The position numbers and the translations under genes were made by a program. Source: Methanosarcina flavescens (GTDB lineage: Archaea; Halobacteriota; Methanosarcinia; Methanosarcinales; Methanosarcinaceae). Taken from it: a DNA stretch of 64,000 bases. Where the stretch lies: positions 806,001 to 870,000 of the forward strand of contig NZ_CP032683.1 in assembly GCF_001304615.2 (NCBI RefSeq), read 5' to 3'. The notes beneath the pieces were generated by a model. The model did no database searches, was not told where the DNA came from, and saw nothing but the letters and a program-made list of their open reading frames with translations. Shown here one piece after another: positions 55,356-64,000 of the stretch; positions within the stretch are counted from its first letter, which is position 1, and the number at the start of each line of letters is the position of its first letter.

Positions 55356-56420
55356 ATGAATTTCATCACATGCCCCAGATGCGGCAGAGAATGTTACAGG
55401 CTGTTTGACTCAGTTTGCAGGAACTGTTTTTTTGAGACTTTCAAACTGATTGAATTGCCTCATGTACTCCATGCAAGGATATGTTCAGTTTGCGGAGCGC
55501 ACCTTCATAGAAGCCGTTGGGAGAATATCGGTAGTATTGAAGATGTGGTTCTGAAGGCTGTAGAAAATGCCCTTTTCATCCACAATGAAGCCGGAGACGT
55601 GGAGATCTACCTGGAACCCAGAGAAATTACACCCTATATTTACCGGGTGAGAGCCGAAGTCGATGCTGTAGTCCGGGAAGAGCCTGTGCATGCCGAGGCT
55701 GAGACCGAGGTAAGGATTCAGCGATCAGCCTGTGACATGTGCAGCAGGGAGTCCGGAGGATACTTTGAAGCCATTATCCAGATCAGGGCTGCAGGCAGGT
55801 TTCCTACTGAAGGAGAGAAAAGCCGCTGCATGGCTATAGCCAGGGAAGCCATGGAGAGCATGAAAAGAAAGGGTGACCGTCTGGCGTTCATAAGTGAGGT
55901 TCTGGAGCAAAAAGAGGGACTTGACCTTTACATGGGTTCCATGAATGCCAGCAGGCAGGTCTGCAGGCTAATTACTTCCGAACTTGGAGGCAGCTTCTCC
56001 GAATCTCCTACCCTTGTGGGAATGAAAGATGGAAAAAATCTTTACAGAATTACTTTCTCAATGCGGCTTCCCGAATTCAGACCAGGGGATGTAATCAGGT
56101 TCAGAGGAAAAATTATCCAGATCAGGAGCTCAGGAAAAAAAGTTAACGGGATTTCCCTTGAGGATGGCTCCCGATTTATCTCAACCCCTGAAGAATTGAG
56201 AGGAGCAGAGAAAATAGGCAACATGAAGGACGCGATTTTAACAGTGCTTGTTTCAATCGAAGACAACGCCATTCTTGTGCTTGATCCTGAAACATATGAG
56301 ACTGTTGCCATAAAGAAGCCGATGTCTTTCAATGCCGAAGCAGGAAGCGAGATCCCTGTCCTGAAAACCTCATACGGGATCTTTGCACTGACACATTCCG
56401 AGATTCCGCAGGCAAAATAA
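55356..56420 (+). CDS. NMD3-like ribosomal factor
   Basis: A 354-residue homologue of eukaryotic NMD3, a 60S subunit maturation and export adaptor; in archaea the role is presumably late large-subunit assembly. N-terminal zinc-binding pairs are C-P-R-C-G and C-R-N-C near residues 6-28 and C-S-V-C-G near residue 48, then C-D-M-C-S near residue 127. The rest forms mixed alpha-beta domains with an OB-like segment near residue 245 (D-V-I-R-F-R-G-K-I). Start ATG 55356, with AAGGATT upstream. It precedes the ATP-grasp gene by 20 bp. Confidence 0.92.
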   Translation: MNFITCPRCGRECYRLFDSVCRNCFFETFKLIELPHVLHARICSVCGAHLHRSRWENIGSIEDVVLKAVENALFIHNEAGDVEIYLEPREITPYIYRVRAEVDAVVREEPVHAEAETEVRIQRSACDMCSRESGGYFEAIIQIRAAGRFPTEGEKSRCMAIAREAMESMKRKGDRLAFISEVLEQKEGLDLYMGSMNASRQVCRLITSELGGSFSESPTLVGMKDGKNLYRITFSMRLPEFRPGDVIRFRGKIIQIRSSGKKVNGISLEDGSRFISTPEELRGAEKIGNMKDAILTVLVSIEDNAILVLDPETYETVAIKKPMSFNAEAGSEIPVLKTSYGIFALTHSEIPQAK

Positions 56421-56440
56421 AAGGTTCGGAAAGAGGAAAC

Positions 56441-57616
56441 ATGCAGAATATCCTTGTGATCGGATTTAGCACCAGGAACGTTGTATGCTCTGCAAACCGG
56501 GCTGGGTATACGGTCTGCTCTATAGATGCTTTCCGTGATCTTGACCTGCAGGAATGTGCATATAAATCTACATTTCTGGAGTGCAGAACCGTAGAGGAAC
56601 TGCACCAACTCGACGCTTCCCGGATAAAAGCCCAGATGTCTGAATTCGGGCTTGAATTTGATGCCGTTGTTCCGGGTTCAGGACTGGAGATGCTTGACCA
56701 TAAAGATATTCCATGCCCTGTACTTGCCAACAGTCCGGATGCCATGCAGAAGGCTTCAGACAAACTATATCTTTCAAAAAGGCTTGAAGCCCTCGGAATC
56801 CCTCACCCACGCTGCTATTCTTCAGAGGAACTGGATGCAATAGAATACCCGATCATGATCAAGCCCGTCTCAGGCGGAGGAGGAATCTTCAACCGGGTTG
56901 CCCGGAACAGACAGGAGCTTCTAACCAGCCTCGAAGAATTGTACAAACTGAATCCCGAACTTACCGAACAGACAGTTGTTATCCAGGAATTTCTGGAGGG
57001 GATACCTTCAAGTGTTTCCTTGCTTTCTACAAAGAACGAAGCTCTTTCAGTAGCTGTGAATGAACAGTTAATAGGCATACCCTGGCTTTCGAGGCTGCCC
57101 TTTGCTTATTGTGGAAACATAACACCATTCAGGACAGATCAGGCTGAGGAAATGGAAGCCCTTGCTGAAGAATTGGTGCTTGAATTCAAGCTCCTGGGCT
57201 CAAACGGTGTGGACTTCCTGGTTTCGAAAAAAGGGCCTGCAGTACTTGAGATAAACCCGAGGTTTCAGGGAAGTCTTGACACTGTCGAGAAGGCAATGAA
57301 TATTAACATTTTTGAGGCTCATGTCGGCTGCTTCAGAGGAGATCTTCCTGAGAAACCCGAAGCTAAAGGTTTTGCTGCAAGAGGAATAATTTACTCGGAT
57401 CGAGAACTTTTTATAGACGGAAAGCTCATGGACCTCATTCTGAGGGAAAAAGGCGCTGACATTCCATGCCAAGGAACTGTTGCAGAGCCTGATGGGCCTC
57501 TTACTTCCCTGTTCGCGTGCACCTCTACCAGGGAAGAGGCAGTCCTGTCGCTTAAAAGAGGGGCAGATAGAATAAAGGTTTTTATCAAAAACCAGACGGA
57601 AAGAAAAAGTACCTGA
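56441..57616 (+). CDS. ATP-grasp carboxylate-amine ligase
   Basis: A 391-residue ATP-grasp enzyme resembling the COG2232 group of methanogens; the substrate is unknown. The N-terminal Rossmann-like domain starts I-L-V-I-G-F-S-T-R-N. The ATP-grasp core runs from about 105 to 290: K-P-V-S-G-G-G-G-I-F near residue 142 (nucleotide loop), V-I-Q-E-F-L-E-G near residue 185, and metal-binding E-I-N-P-R-F-Q-G near residue 272. It follows the NMD3-like gene with GAGGAAAC before the ATG, likely in one transcript. Confidence 0.9.
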   Translation: MQNILVIGFSTRNVVCSANRAGYTVCSIDAFRDLDLQECAYKSTFLECRTVEELHQLDASRIKAQMSEFGLEFDAVVPGSGLEMLDHKDIPCPVLANSPDAMQKASDKLYLSKRLEALGIPHPRCYSSEELDAIEYPIMIKPVSGGGGIFNRVARNRQELLTSLEELYKLNPELTEQTVVIQEFLEGIPSSVSLLSTKNEALSVAVNEQLIGIPWLSRLPFAYCGNITPFRTDQAEEMEALAEELVLEFKLLGSNGVDFLVSKKGPAVLEINPRFQGSLDTVEKAMNINIFEAHVGCFRGDLPEKPEAKGFAARGIIYSDRELFIDGKLMDLILREKGADIPCQGTVAEPDGPLTSLFACTSTREEAVLSLKRGADRIKVFIKNQTERKST

Positions 57617-57757
57617 GATTTACTAAGCATTGTTGTAAATCCAGGCTTAAAAGAATTCAATCTTTTCAGGCTAAGGAAAGTCTCCGGAATAAAAAGGGTA
57701 ATGTAAACTTTAATACTGGTATATCCAATTCATATTGGCATTCGCGAGGTGAATATA

Positions 57758-58252
57758 TTGGTCGACTTAAATGACAAGGTAATTAGAGGATATCTTATGA
57801 GCCTTGTAGGGGAAGAAGGGCTACAGATGATAGAAAAAATGCCCGAAGGTGAGGTTACGGATGAAGAAATTGCGACAGAAACCGGAATTCTGCTGAACAC
57901 CGTGAGGAGAACGCTCTTCATACTACATGAGAATAAATTTGCAATCTGCCGCAGGGAGAGAGATTCAAACAGCGGATGGTTGACATACCTCTGGCACCTG
58001 GACTTTTCTGATATAGAGCACCAGCTTATGAAGGAAAAGAAAAAATTACTCCGAAACCTGAAAACTCGCCTTGAATTCGAAGAAAATAATGTTTTCTATT
58101 CTTGCCCTCAGGGCTGTGTTCGCCTCCTTTTTGACGAAGCTACGGAAACTGAATTTCTCTGCCCTATGTGTGGAGAAGACCTGGCTTTCTACGACAATTC
58201 ATACTTTATAGAAGTCCTGAAGAAACGCGTAGATGCTCTTAGTTCGGCATGA
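57758..58252 (+). CDS. tfe: Transcription factor E (TFE alpha)
   Basis: Archaeal homologue of TFIIE alpha that stabilises the open promoter complex with RNA polymerase. The 164 residues hold an N-terminal winged-helix domain (about 1-90, with E-E-I-A-T-E-T-G-I-L-L-N-T-V-R-R) and a C-terminal zinc ribbon with Cys in Y-S-C-P-Q-G-C and L-C-P-M-C-G-E. A GTG at 57749 is in frame, but GAGGTG itself looks like the ribosome-binding site. TTG at 57758 gives M-V-D-L-N-D, so I chose that. Confidence 0.94.
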   Translation: MVDLNDKVIRGYLMSLVGEEGLQMIEKMPEGEVTDEEIATETGILLNTVRRTLFILHENKFAICRRERDSNSGWLTYLWHLDFSDIEHQLMKEKKKLLRNLKTRLEFEENNVFYSCPQGCVRLLFDEATETEFLCPMCGEDLAFYDNSYFIEVLKKRVDALSSA

Positions 58253-58262
58253 TGTGATTATA

Positions 58263-58775
58263 TTGATTACCCGAGCCGAAGCAATACAACTGCTTGAAGA
58301 AAACGGATGTGCTCCTAACGTTATCGAGCACTGTAAGGAAGTTGCGTCGCTTGCAGTTGAGATAGCAAATAAGGCAAAAGCAGCAGGACATAATGTAAAC
58401 CTGGAGATGGTAGAAATCGGAGCTCTATTGCATGATTTTGGAAGATGTAGAACTCATAAAATCGATCATGCGGCAGAAGGGTACAGGCTAGCCAAGGATA
58501 GGGGAATAGATCCTGAGATTTCCGAAATAATAAAAAGACATATAGGAGCGGGAATCTCAAAAGAAGAGGCAAGAAAATTAGGGCTTCCTGAAGATGACTA
58601 TTTCCCGCGAAGCCTGGAAGAAAAAATCGTTGCCCATGCCGACAACCTTGTTAAGGGAACGCACAGAATAACCACAGCTGAGCGGACTGCGCTCATGCGC
58701 AAGCAAGAAGTACCTGAAATTGTAATTCAAAGGGTGAATAAGCTTGCTGAAGAGATCGAAGGACTTTTCAGCTAA
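58263..58775 (+). CDS. HD-domain hydrolase (TIGR00295-like)
   Basis: A 170-residue HD-superfamily phosphohydrolase. The metal-binding pair is in L-L-H-D-F-G-R near residue 57. A second His set lies in H-A-D-N-L-V near residue 127. The substrate is probably a nucleotide or a cyclic nucleotide, unknown. The start is TTG at 58263 (M-I-T-R-A-E) or GTG at 58254; no clear ribosome-binding site is visible, so coupling with the tfe stop is likely. Confidence 0.88.
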   Translation: MITRAEAIQLLEENGCAPNVIEHCKEVASLAVEIANKAKAAGHNVNLEMVEIGALLHDFGRCRTHKIDHAAEGYRLAKDRGIDPEISEIIKRHIGAGISKEEARKLGLPEDDYFPRSLEEKIVAHADNLVKGTHRITTAERTALMRKQEVPEIVIQRVNKLAEEIEGLFS

Positions 58776-58904
58776 GTTTAGGATTTTTCAGGGGATCAGG
58801 AGATCTGAACATCCCGTAACGGAAAAAGAAAAGAAATTATTTTGCCAAATCTTCCTCCGAATTTAAATTTGGACGCATTCAATAAAAAAGAGGAGGAAAA
58901 CTTA

Positions 58905-58918
58905 TATATAACGATATT
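58905..58918 (+). promoter_or_regulatory. psmB promoter TATA box
   Basis: CTTATATATAACG upstream of psmB. The start of transcription would be near 58930-58940, giving a leader of about 100 bases before the psmB ATG. Confidence 0.55.
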
Positions 58919-59034
58919 AATAATGAGATAATGAAGTGCTAAATCCTGCGATTTAAGTTAAAAAATACTCACCTCACTAAAGCATTTTTTTTAGCGACAT
59001 TTTCTCATTTTTAACTTATTATGAGGGTATGTTT

Positions 59035-59670
59035 ATGGATAATGACAAATATCTAAAGGGCACAACTACCGTAGGAGTAGTTTGTACCGATGGTATCGTG
59101 CTCGCAAGCGAACAGAGAGCCACAATGGGGAATTTCATCGCGAGTAAAACTGCAAAAAAGGTTTACCAGGTAGATGATCTTGTAGCAATGACCATTGCAG
59201 GTTCGGTAGGGGATGCCCAGCAACTTGTCCGGCTCGTAAATGTAGAATCACAGCTCTACAAGATGCGCAGGAATGAATCAATGACAATAAAGGGTATTGC
59301 AACCTTAATGTCAAACTTCTTAAACGCCAACCGCTACTATCCCATGATGGTTCAACTCCTTATAGGAGGGGTTGACAAGAATGGGCCTGGTATCTATTCT
59401 CTGGACGCTCTTGGAGGAAGCATAGAAGAGACAAGGATCTCGGCTACAGGTTCCGGTTCTCCCATGGCATACGGAGTACTTGAAGATCAGTACAGGGAGG
59501 ACATGACTGTAAAAGAGGGCCTTGACCTTGCTATTCGGGCAATCCACAATGCAACTAAAAGGGACTCAGCGTCCGGAGAAAATATCGATGTAGTGGTCAT
59601 TACTAAGGAAGCGTTCAGGAGGCTGGACCCCGAAGAAGTAAAATCCATAAGAGCTGCATTAACTAAATAA
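59035..59670 (+). CDS. psmB: Proteasome beta subunit
   Basis: The 211-residue precursor of the catalytic beta subunit of the 20S proteasome. A nine-residue propeptide (M-D-N-D-K-Y-L-K-G) is cut to expose the nucleophile Thr at the start of T-T-T-V-G. Catalytic partners Lys (Q-R-A-T-M-G ... S-K-T-A-K-K) and Asp are conserved. The alpha subunit is elsewhere. The inner ATG at 59035 is preferred because GAGGGT lies six bases upstream; the outer ATG at 59029 is adjacent to it. Confidence 0.97.
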   Translation: MDNDKYLKGTTTVGVVCTDGIVLASEQRATMGNFIASKTAKKVYQVDDLVAMTIAGSVGDAQQLVRLVNVESQLYKMRRNESMTIKGIATLMSNFLNANRYYPMMVQLLIGGVDKNGPGIYSLDALGGSIEETRISATGSGSPMAYGVLEDQYREDMTVKEGLDLAIRAIHNATKRDSASGENIDVVVITKEAFRRLDPEEVKSIRAALTK

Positions 59671-59779
59671 CTTAAATTGTTGGTTTTTTATTTTGACACT
59701 AAACTAACACCTTTTTCAAACTATTATTTTTTCAACACCTACATACTTTTTCATTTTTTGACAAAAAGGAAGATTCTTG

Positions 59780-61693
59780 ATGCCTATTGAAGACGTGTTA
59801 TTAGACCTCAAAAATAAAATTGAGAAAAATCTACCCGCAGGAGTTACAATTACCGATGTGGAATTTGAGGGACCCCAACTTGTACTATACACTGAAGAAC
59901 CCCGCAAATTCGCAGACGATGGGAACATAATTCGTAACCTGGCAAAAGAGCTCAGGACACGGATTGCCATGCGCCCTGACCCCAGGGTACTTGCTACTCC
60001 TGAAGACTCTATTTCTATAATCGAAGAGGTTGTTCCAAAAGAATCCGTAATCTCAAGCTACTATTTTGATCCTGACTCTGGAGAAGTAATCATTGAGGCT
60101 GAGAAGCCGGGTCTTGTGATAGGAAAGCACGGAGCCACTCTCCGTGAGATCACAAAGCAAATCGGCTGGATTCCGAAGGTTGCGCGGACTCCCCCTATCA
60201 AATCCCGTACCGTGAAAAATATAAGGGAGTTTATGAGGAACAACCTAAAAGAAAGAAAAGAAATTCTAAAATCCGTGGGGAGAAAAATCCATAAAGAATG
60301 TACCTCAAAAGATCAGTGGATAAGGATTACATCGCTTGGGGGATGCAAAGAAGTAGGGCGGAGCTGTTTCCTGTTATCGACCCCTGAGTCCAGAGTCCTG
60401 ATCGATTGTGGTGTCAATGTAGGTTCGGACGAAAACATGACTCCTTACCTGTATGTTCCTGAAGTTTTTCCCTTAAATCAGATTGATGCGGTGGTAGTTA
60501 CACATGCTCACCTAGACCATCAGGGGCTTGTTCCCTTGCTTTTTAAGTACGGATACGATGGACCTGTGTACTGCACGCCGCCTACAAGGGATCTGATGGT
60601 TCTGCTCCAGCTCGATTACATCGATGTGGCAGCAAAAGAAGGGAAGAAGATTCCCTACGAATCAGGCATGGTAGCGAAGACCCTCAAACACATAATTCCC
60701 CTGGATTATGAGGAAGTAACGGATATCGCTCCTGATATCAAACTGACTTTCCATAATGCAGGTCACATTCTGGGATCGGCCATTTCTCATTTCCATATAG
60801 GAGACGGGCTCCATAACGTGGTCTTTACTGGAGACTACAAATATGAAAAGACGCGGCTTTTTGATCCTGCTGTCAATAAGTTTCCAAGAGTTGAAACTGT
60901 CGTCAGTGAAGCTACTTATGGGAACTCAAATGCTTTCCAGCCCTCACTTAAAGACGCTGAAAGACACCTCCAGATGGTAGTTAAAAATACCGTGGAAAGA
61001 GGAGGAATTTGTCTCATCCCGGCTTTTGCGGTCGGTCGAAGCCAGGAAGTCATGATAGTGCTTGAGGAGTCTATAAGGAAAGGGCTGATTCCCGAAATTC
61101 CGGTCTATCTGGACGGAATGATATGGGAAGCAACAGCAATTCATGCTACACATCCCGAGTACCTGAACAATGACCTGAGGAAACTAATCTTCCAGAAAGG
61201 TCAGAATCCATTCCTGTCCGAGTGCTTTAGGCCTGTTGACTCTCACGAGGCGCGCCAGAAGATAATTCAGAATCCACATCCCTGTGTTATTCTCGCGACA
61301 TCAGGTATGATGAACGGAGGGCCGGTTATGGACTATTTCAAAGCCTTTGCCGAAGAACCACGCAACTCTCTGGTGTTTGTAGGGTACCAGGCGGATGGGA
61401 CAATAGGACGCAGGATCCAGAAAGGATGGAAAGAAATCCCTATGACAGGAAAAAACGGAAGTACCGAGATCATTAAGATGAACATGGAAGTTCAGGTAGT
61501 TGACGGTTTCTCAGGTCACTCCGATAGGAGACAGCTTATGGACTACATCAAGAAGATGCAGCCCCGTCCGGAAAGGGTCTTTACCGAGCATGGAGATGAA
61601 AAAGCCTGTGTTGATCTGGCAAGCTCAATTTACAAGAAACTGAAAATTGAGACCCGAGCTCTTACAAACCTTGAAACCGTAAGGTTGTTGTAA
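59780..61693 (+). CDS. aCPSF1 RNA-cleavage factor (KH-beta-CASP)
   Basis: The 637-residue archaeal CPSF1/FttA-type ribonuclease that cleaves RNA 3' ends and drives transcription termination. Two KH domains lie in the first ~150 residues, with V-I-G-K-H-G-A near residue 113. The metallo-beta-lactamase fold follows, with H-A-H-L-D-H-Q-G near residue 242, H-I-L-G-S near residue 330 and G-D-Y near residue 352. The beta-CASP domain and C-terminal H-S-D and E-H-G-D motifs complete the active site. The ATG at 59780 is used; an in-frame TTG three bases earlier is not needed. Confidence 0.95.
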   Translation: MPIEDVLLDLKNKIEKNLPAGVTITDVEFEGPQLVLYTEEPRKFADDGNIIRNLAKELRTRIAMRPDPRVLATPEDSISIIEEVVPKESVISSYYFDPDSGEVIIEAEKPGLVIGKHGATLREITKQIGWIPKVARTPPIKSRTVKNIREFMRNNLKERKEILKSVGRKIHKECTSKDQWIRITSLGGCKEVGRSCFLLSTPESRVLIDCGVNVGSDENMTPYLYVPEVFPLNQIDAVVVTHAHLDHQGLVPLLFKYGYDGPVYCTPPTRDLMVLLQLDYIDVAAKEGKKIPYESGMVAKTLKHIIPLDYEEVTDIAPDIKLTFHNAGHILGSAISHFHIGDGLHNVVFTGDYKYEKTRLFDPAVNKFPRVETVVSEATYGNSNAFQPSLKDAERHLQMVVKNTVERGGICLIPAFAVGRSQEVMIVLEESIRKGLIPEIPVYLDGMIWEATAIHATHPEYLNNDLRKLIFQKGQNPFLSECFRPVDSHEARQKIIQNPHPCVILATSGMMNGGPVMDYFKAFAEEPRNSLVFVGYQADGTIGRRIQKGWKEIPMTGKNGSTEIIKMNMEVQVVDGFSGHSDRRQLMDYIKKMQPRPERVFTEHGDEKACVDLASSIYKKLKIETRALTNLETVRLL

Positions 61694-61707
61694 CTCCTTA
61701 CAGTAAA

Positions 61708-61746
61708 GTTGCTGTGACCCCTCCAGGGGCCACAACTCTCTTTTTT
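61708..61746 (+). terminator. Terminator after aCPSF1
   Basis: CCCCT (61718-61722) and AGGGG (61725-61729), extended by GTG/CAC and GTTG/CAAC, form an 11-bp-class stem. TCTCTTTTTTG follows. It lies 15 bases after the stop. Confidence 0.85.
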
Positions 61747-61766
61747 GAAGAAAAAAATAAATTTTT

Positions 61767-62429
61767 TTACGGCCTGAACCTATTAGCAGGCTCAAGACTT
61801 AGAAGATGTTGCATTAACTGTCTGTGATCTTCTACTACCAGGTCAGCCCTATCAAGGTGTGAAGGCTCCACATATGTGGGAACTCCTATGCAGTAAATTT
61901 CGGCATTTTTTGCAGCTTCTACACCCAGGATGGCGTTTTCTATTACTACGCATTCCTCCCGCCGTACATTCAGAAGCTCGACAGCTTTAAGAAAAGGATC
62001 GGGATAGGGTTTTGAGTTTATAATATCGTCTCCCGTAACTACAATATCAAATATCCCGGGGAAAAGCTGGTTAACTATACTATGGACAATAACATGATCA
62101 GAGCCAGATACTACAGAAAGCAGGAAACGCGTTTTAAGCACCTCAAGGCATTCTTTCATTCCTTCGAAAGCTTTTAGCTCAAAGACTCGTTTGAATTCCT
62201 GCCTGTAAATTGAGGTAATAGCTTCGAAATCAAATGCTTCGGGTTCTTTCCTGGCTTTTCGGATAAGCAGAGGAAGACCATTTCTGGGATTTGAACCTTC
62301 GATTGCAAAAATATCGCTGTCCTGAATTTCCATACCCATTTCAGAGAAAGCCTTTTTCCAGGCTGCAGCATGGAAGGGCATCGAGTCCACAAGAACGCCA
62401 TCCATATCGAAAATCAATGCTTTTAACAT
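61767..62429 (-). CDS. HAD-family phosphatase / phosphoglucomutase-like
   Basis: A 220-residue HAD hydrolase of subfamily I. The nucleophile motif is I-F-D-M-D-G-V-L-V-D-S at residues 6-16. Motif II, S-V-V-S-G-S-D, lies near residue 108. Motif III-IV is K-P-Y-P-D-P-F near residue 140 and V-I-E-N-A near residue 160. A helical cap (about 18-85) resembles beta-phosphoglucomutase and phosphatases of sugar phosphates. The substrate is not determined. It converges with aCPSF1. Confidence 0.9.
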   Translation of the reverse strand: MLKALIFDMDGVLVDSMPFHAAAWKKAFSEMGMEIQDSDIFAIEGSNPRNGLPLLIRKARKEPEAFDFEAITSIYRQEFKRVFELKAFEGMKECLEVLKTRFLLSVVSGSDHVIVHSIVNQLFPGIFDIVVTGDDIINSKPYPDPFLKAVELLNVRREECVVIENAILGVEAAKNAEIYCIGVPTYVEPSHLDRADLVVEDHRQLMQHLLSLEPANRFRP

Positions 62430-63465
62430 TGTTCTGACTCCAGATTAAAACTGAATAACTTTGAATTCAAGTTCACTAATTTAAGATAACTAAATTCGTG
62501 AAGACTAAGTTAACTGGAATTCACGGGAATTAATGTAACTCAAATCCCGGCAATTAAGGTAAAAATAGCTTTGAAGCCTTAAAGCTTTCCCGGAAAATCC
62601 GGGTAGAATTATAGCTTAATTCTGTTTTCTTAGTTCTGATTTTATAGATTCGTTGTAGCTCTCATTAATTTAACATAGTTTTTATAAATAATGCATTTTC
62701 AGAATTTTAGCGTGATATTTGTCACAGATTTGGCTTCAAGGCAAGTGCACTGGACAAATTAATTCGAATGAATTTAGACAAATGAATTTAGAAAGTCATA
62801 CTGCTATTTATTGCCTGTAAATTATAATGTAGAGACATTCATATTAATTTAAAAATACATTAATCCAAAAATCGAGCAAGAGCCCCGAAATCTCGGGATA
62901 ATACCGAAACAGTTTTTAAGAGGAGAATTCTACTTAAAAGTAATAAATATAAACAGTTTCATTAAATTGTAAGAATCCCAGATCGAAAGTTTTATCAAAA
63001 ACAAATCACAGGATTGCAGTCTTAGTGCCTGAAGTGAGACGTGGCATCAAAAGAATAAAGATAAGAGATAGAAAATTGCCCTGACTTGGATAATCAGGAG
63101 AGCTTTGCTGCAGGAAATAAAACTTTCGATAAAAAATTAAGTTGATATATATAAACATTTTGGCCGCTCCCAACCCTTCATCTTTAAGAATTTAATGATA
63201 AAGAAGTAAGAGAGTGAATATATGAGATTTATGGGTGATATATTTAAACTTAATAAACAATTTAAAATTGACGTTTAAATATGTCCGAAATATTTAAATT
63301 CACCAGAGTGTCAACTTATTAAAGATAACGTATGAAAAATCTTTGGTAGGTTTTGAAGGTTATCTCATAACTCCACTCAGAGCATTGAAAGGTATGTGAC
63401 CCCCGGTGTAAAGGGTGGGAAGTCAAATGTAACCATTGGATACAAATCCAGTCGAGGGGATAGAA
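62430..63465. other. 1-kb intergenic region before ftsZ
   Basis: Divergent region between the HAD gene and ftsZ. The left part contains degenerate GGAATTCACGGGAATTAA-like repeats. The right part has TATA-type stretches (GATATATATAAAC near 63142 and ATATTTAAAC near 63240). It may form a GC-rich foldback near 63395-63425 (GACCCCCGGTGTAAAGGGTG). No gene is credible. Confidence 0.6.
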
Positions 63466-64000
63466 TTGCAATCTATAGTACAGGAAGCAATGAAATTCAG
63501 CGAAAAAGAGAAGGAATATCGGAAGAATTCCTCTTCTGATGATGACTTCGAAGAATTCGGGCAACCAAGAATCATGATTGTAGGATGCGGAGGTGCCGGG
63601 AATAACACAGTAAACCGTCTCTATAACATAGGAATAGAAGGCGCAGAAACAGTCTGTATCAATACCGATAAGCAGCACCTTGATAATGTAAGAGCTGACA
63701 AGAAAATCCTCGTTGGGAAAACCCTTACACGAGGACTGGGAGCAGGCGGTTACCCTGAGACAGGAAAAAAAGCTGCGGAGCTTGCGAGGGGCACCCTTGA
63801 AGAAGTTTTAAAGGACGTTGACCTTGTATTCATCACCGCAGGTTTAGGCGGAGGTACCGGGACAGGAGTTGCCCCTGTAGTTGCCGAAGTTGCAAAGGAA
63901 CAGGGAGCAATTGTTGTAGGAATGGTATCCAGTCCGTTCAGGGTTGAGAGAGCCCGGATTTTCAAAGCCGAAGAAGGTCTTGAGGACCTCCGCAGGGCAG
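63466..64000 (+). CDS. ftsZ: Cell-division protein FtsZ (partial)
   Basis: A tubulin-like GTPase that forms the division ring; only the first ~178 residues are present before the window ends. G-C-G-G-A-G-N-N-T near residue 40 binds GTP. The tubulin signature G-G-G-T-G-T-G lies near residue 128. The first ~35 residues are polar, a normal archaeal FtsZ leader segment. The start is TTG at 63466, with GAGGGGA about six bases upstream; an ATG at 63490 would give a shorter start without a ribosome-binding site. Confidence 0.97.
   Translation, partial: MQSIVQEAMKFSEKEKEYRKNSSSDDDFEEFGQPRIMIVGCGGAGNNTVNRLYNIGIEGAETVCINTDKQHLDNVRADKKILVGKTLTRGLGAGGYPETGKKAAELARGTLEEVLKDVDLVFITAGLGGGTGTGVAPVVAEVAKEQGAIVVGMVSSPFRVERARIFKAEEGLEDLRRA

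Overview
The window is a stretch of archaeal chromosome from the genus Methanosarcina or a very close relative. The evidence is a complete acetyl-CoA decarbonylase/synthase operon (cdhABC-cooC-cdhDE) behind a long leader, a methanogenesis marker 12 protein, archaeal informational genes (TFE, NMD3, prefoldin beta, proteasome beta, aCPSF1), AglB-type oligosaccharyltransferases, and AT-rich intergenic DNA with TATA-type promoters. I did not find a clearly new multi-gene system. The notable signals are regulatory structures, mobile-element traces, gene decay and start-codon oddities.

Layout. 1-2.6 kb: two uncharacterised proteins and a LeuD/HacB small subunit on the minus strand. 2.8-21.4 kb: a surface-glycan / N-glycosylation locus. 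It has two tandem, mosaic aglB genes, seven glycosyltransferases on both strands, a Wzx-like flippase and a ManC-type GDP-mannose enzyme. A complete insertion sequence (10835-11842, with a perfect 8-bp target duplication) has landed among the transferases. 22-27.4 kb: small ORFs, an NfnAB/sulfide dehydrogenase-like flavoprotein pair (sudBA), a Nudix hydrolase, a GIY-YIG-like orphan, a MITE-like element plus a fragment of the same insertion sequence, and a lipoprotein. 27.7-34.3 kb: a small membrane protein, tRNA-Arg(CCG), a nitroreductase, and the branched-chain amino acid genes cimA, ilvB, ilvN and ilvC, all on the minus strand. cimA appears to start at a non-ATG/GTG/TTG codon.

34.6-44.1 kb: housekeeping and uncharacterised genes (M42 aminopeptidase, prefoldin beta, DHH phosphoesterase, PaaK-type CoA ligase with an ACT protein, DUF2103, methanogenesis marker 12, NYN-domain protein, rhomboid protease). 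44.1-53.9 kb: a 1.5-kb non-coding region containing the cdh promoter and structured leader, then the cdh operon. An internal terminator-like hairpin separates cdhABC-cooC from cdhDE, and a clear terminator follows cdhE. 54-62.4 kb: a membrane-anchored protein, NMD3-like protein, ATP-grasp enzyme, TFE, HD-domain protein, proteasome beta, aCPSF1 and a HAD phosphatase. The window ends inside ftsZ.

How the genes work together. The cdh products cleave or make acetyl-CoA from a methyl group, CO and CoA, the central step of acetoclastic methanogenesis and carbon fixation; CooC probably loads nickel. CimA, IlvB/N and IlvC form the pyruvate-to-isoleucine/valine route. The glycan locus probably makes nucleotide sugars, assembles and flips a lipid-linked glycan, and transfers it to surface proteins through AglB. 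All functions are read from sequence motifs and family knowledge; nothing was searched against a database.
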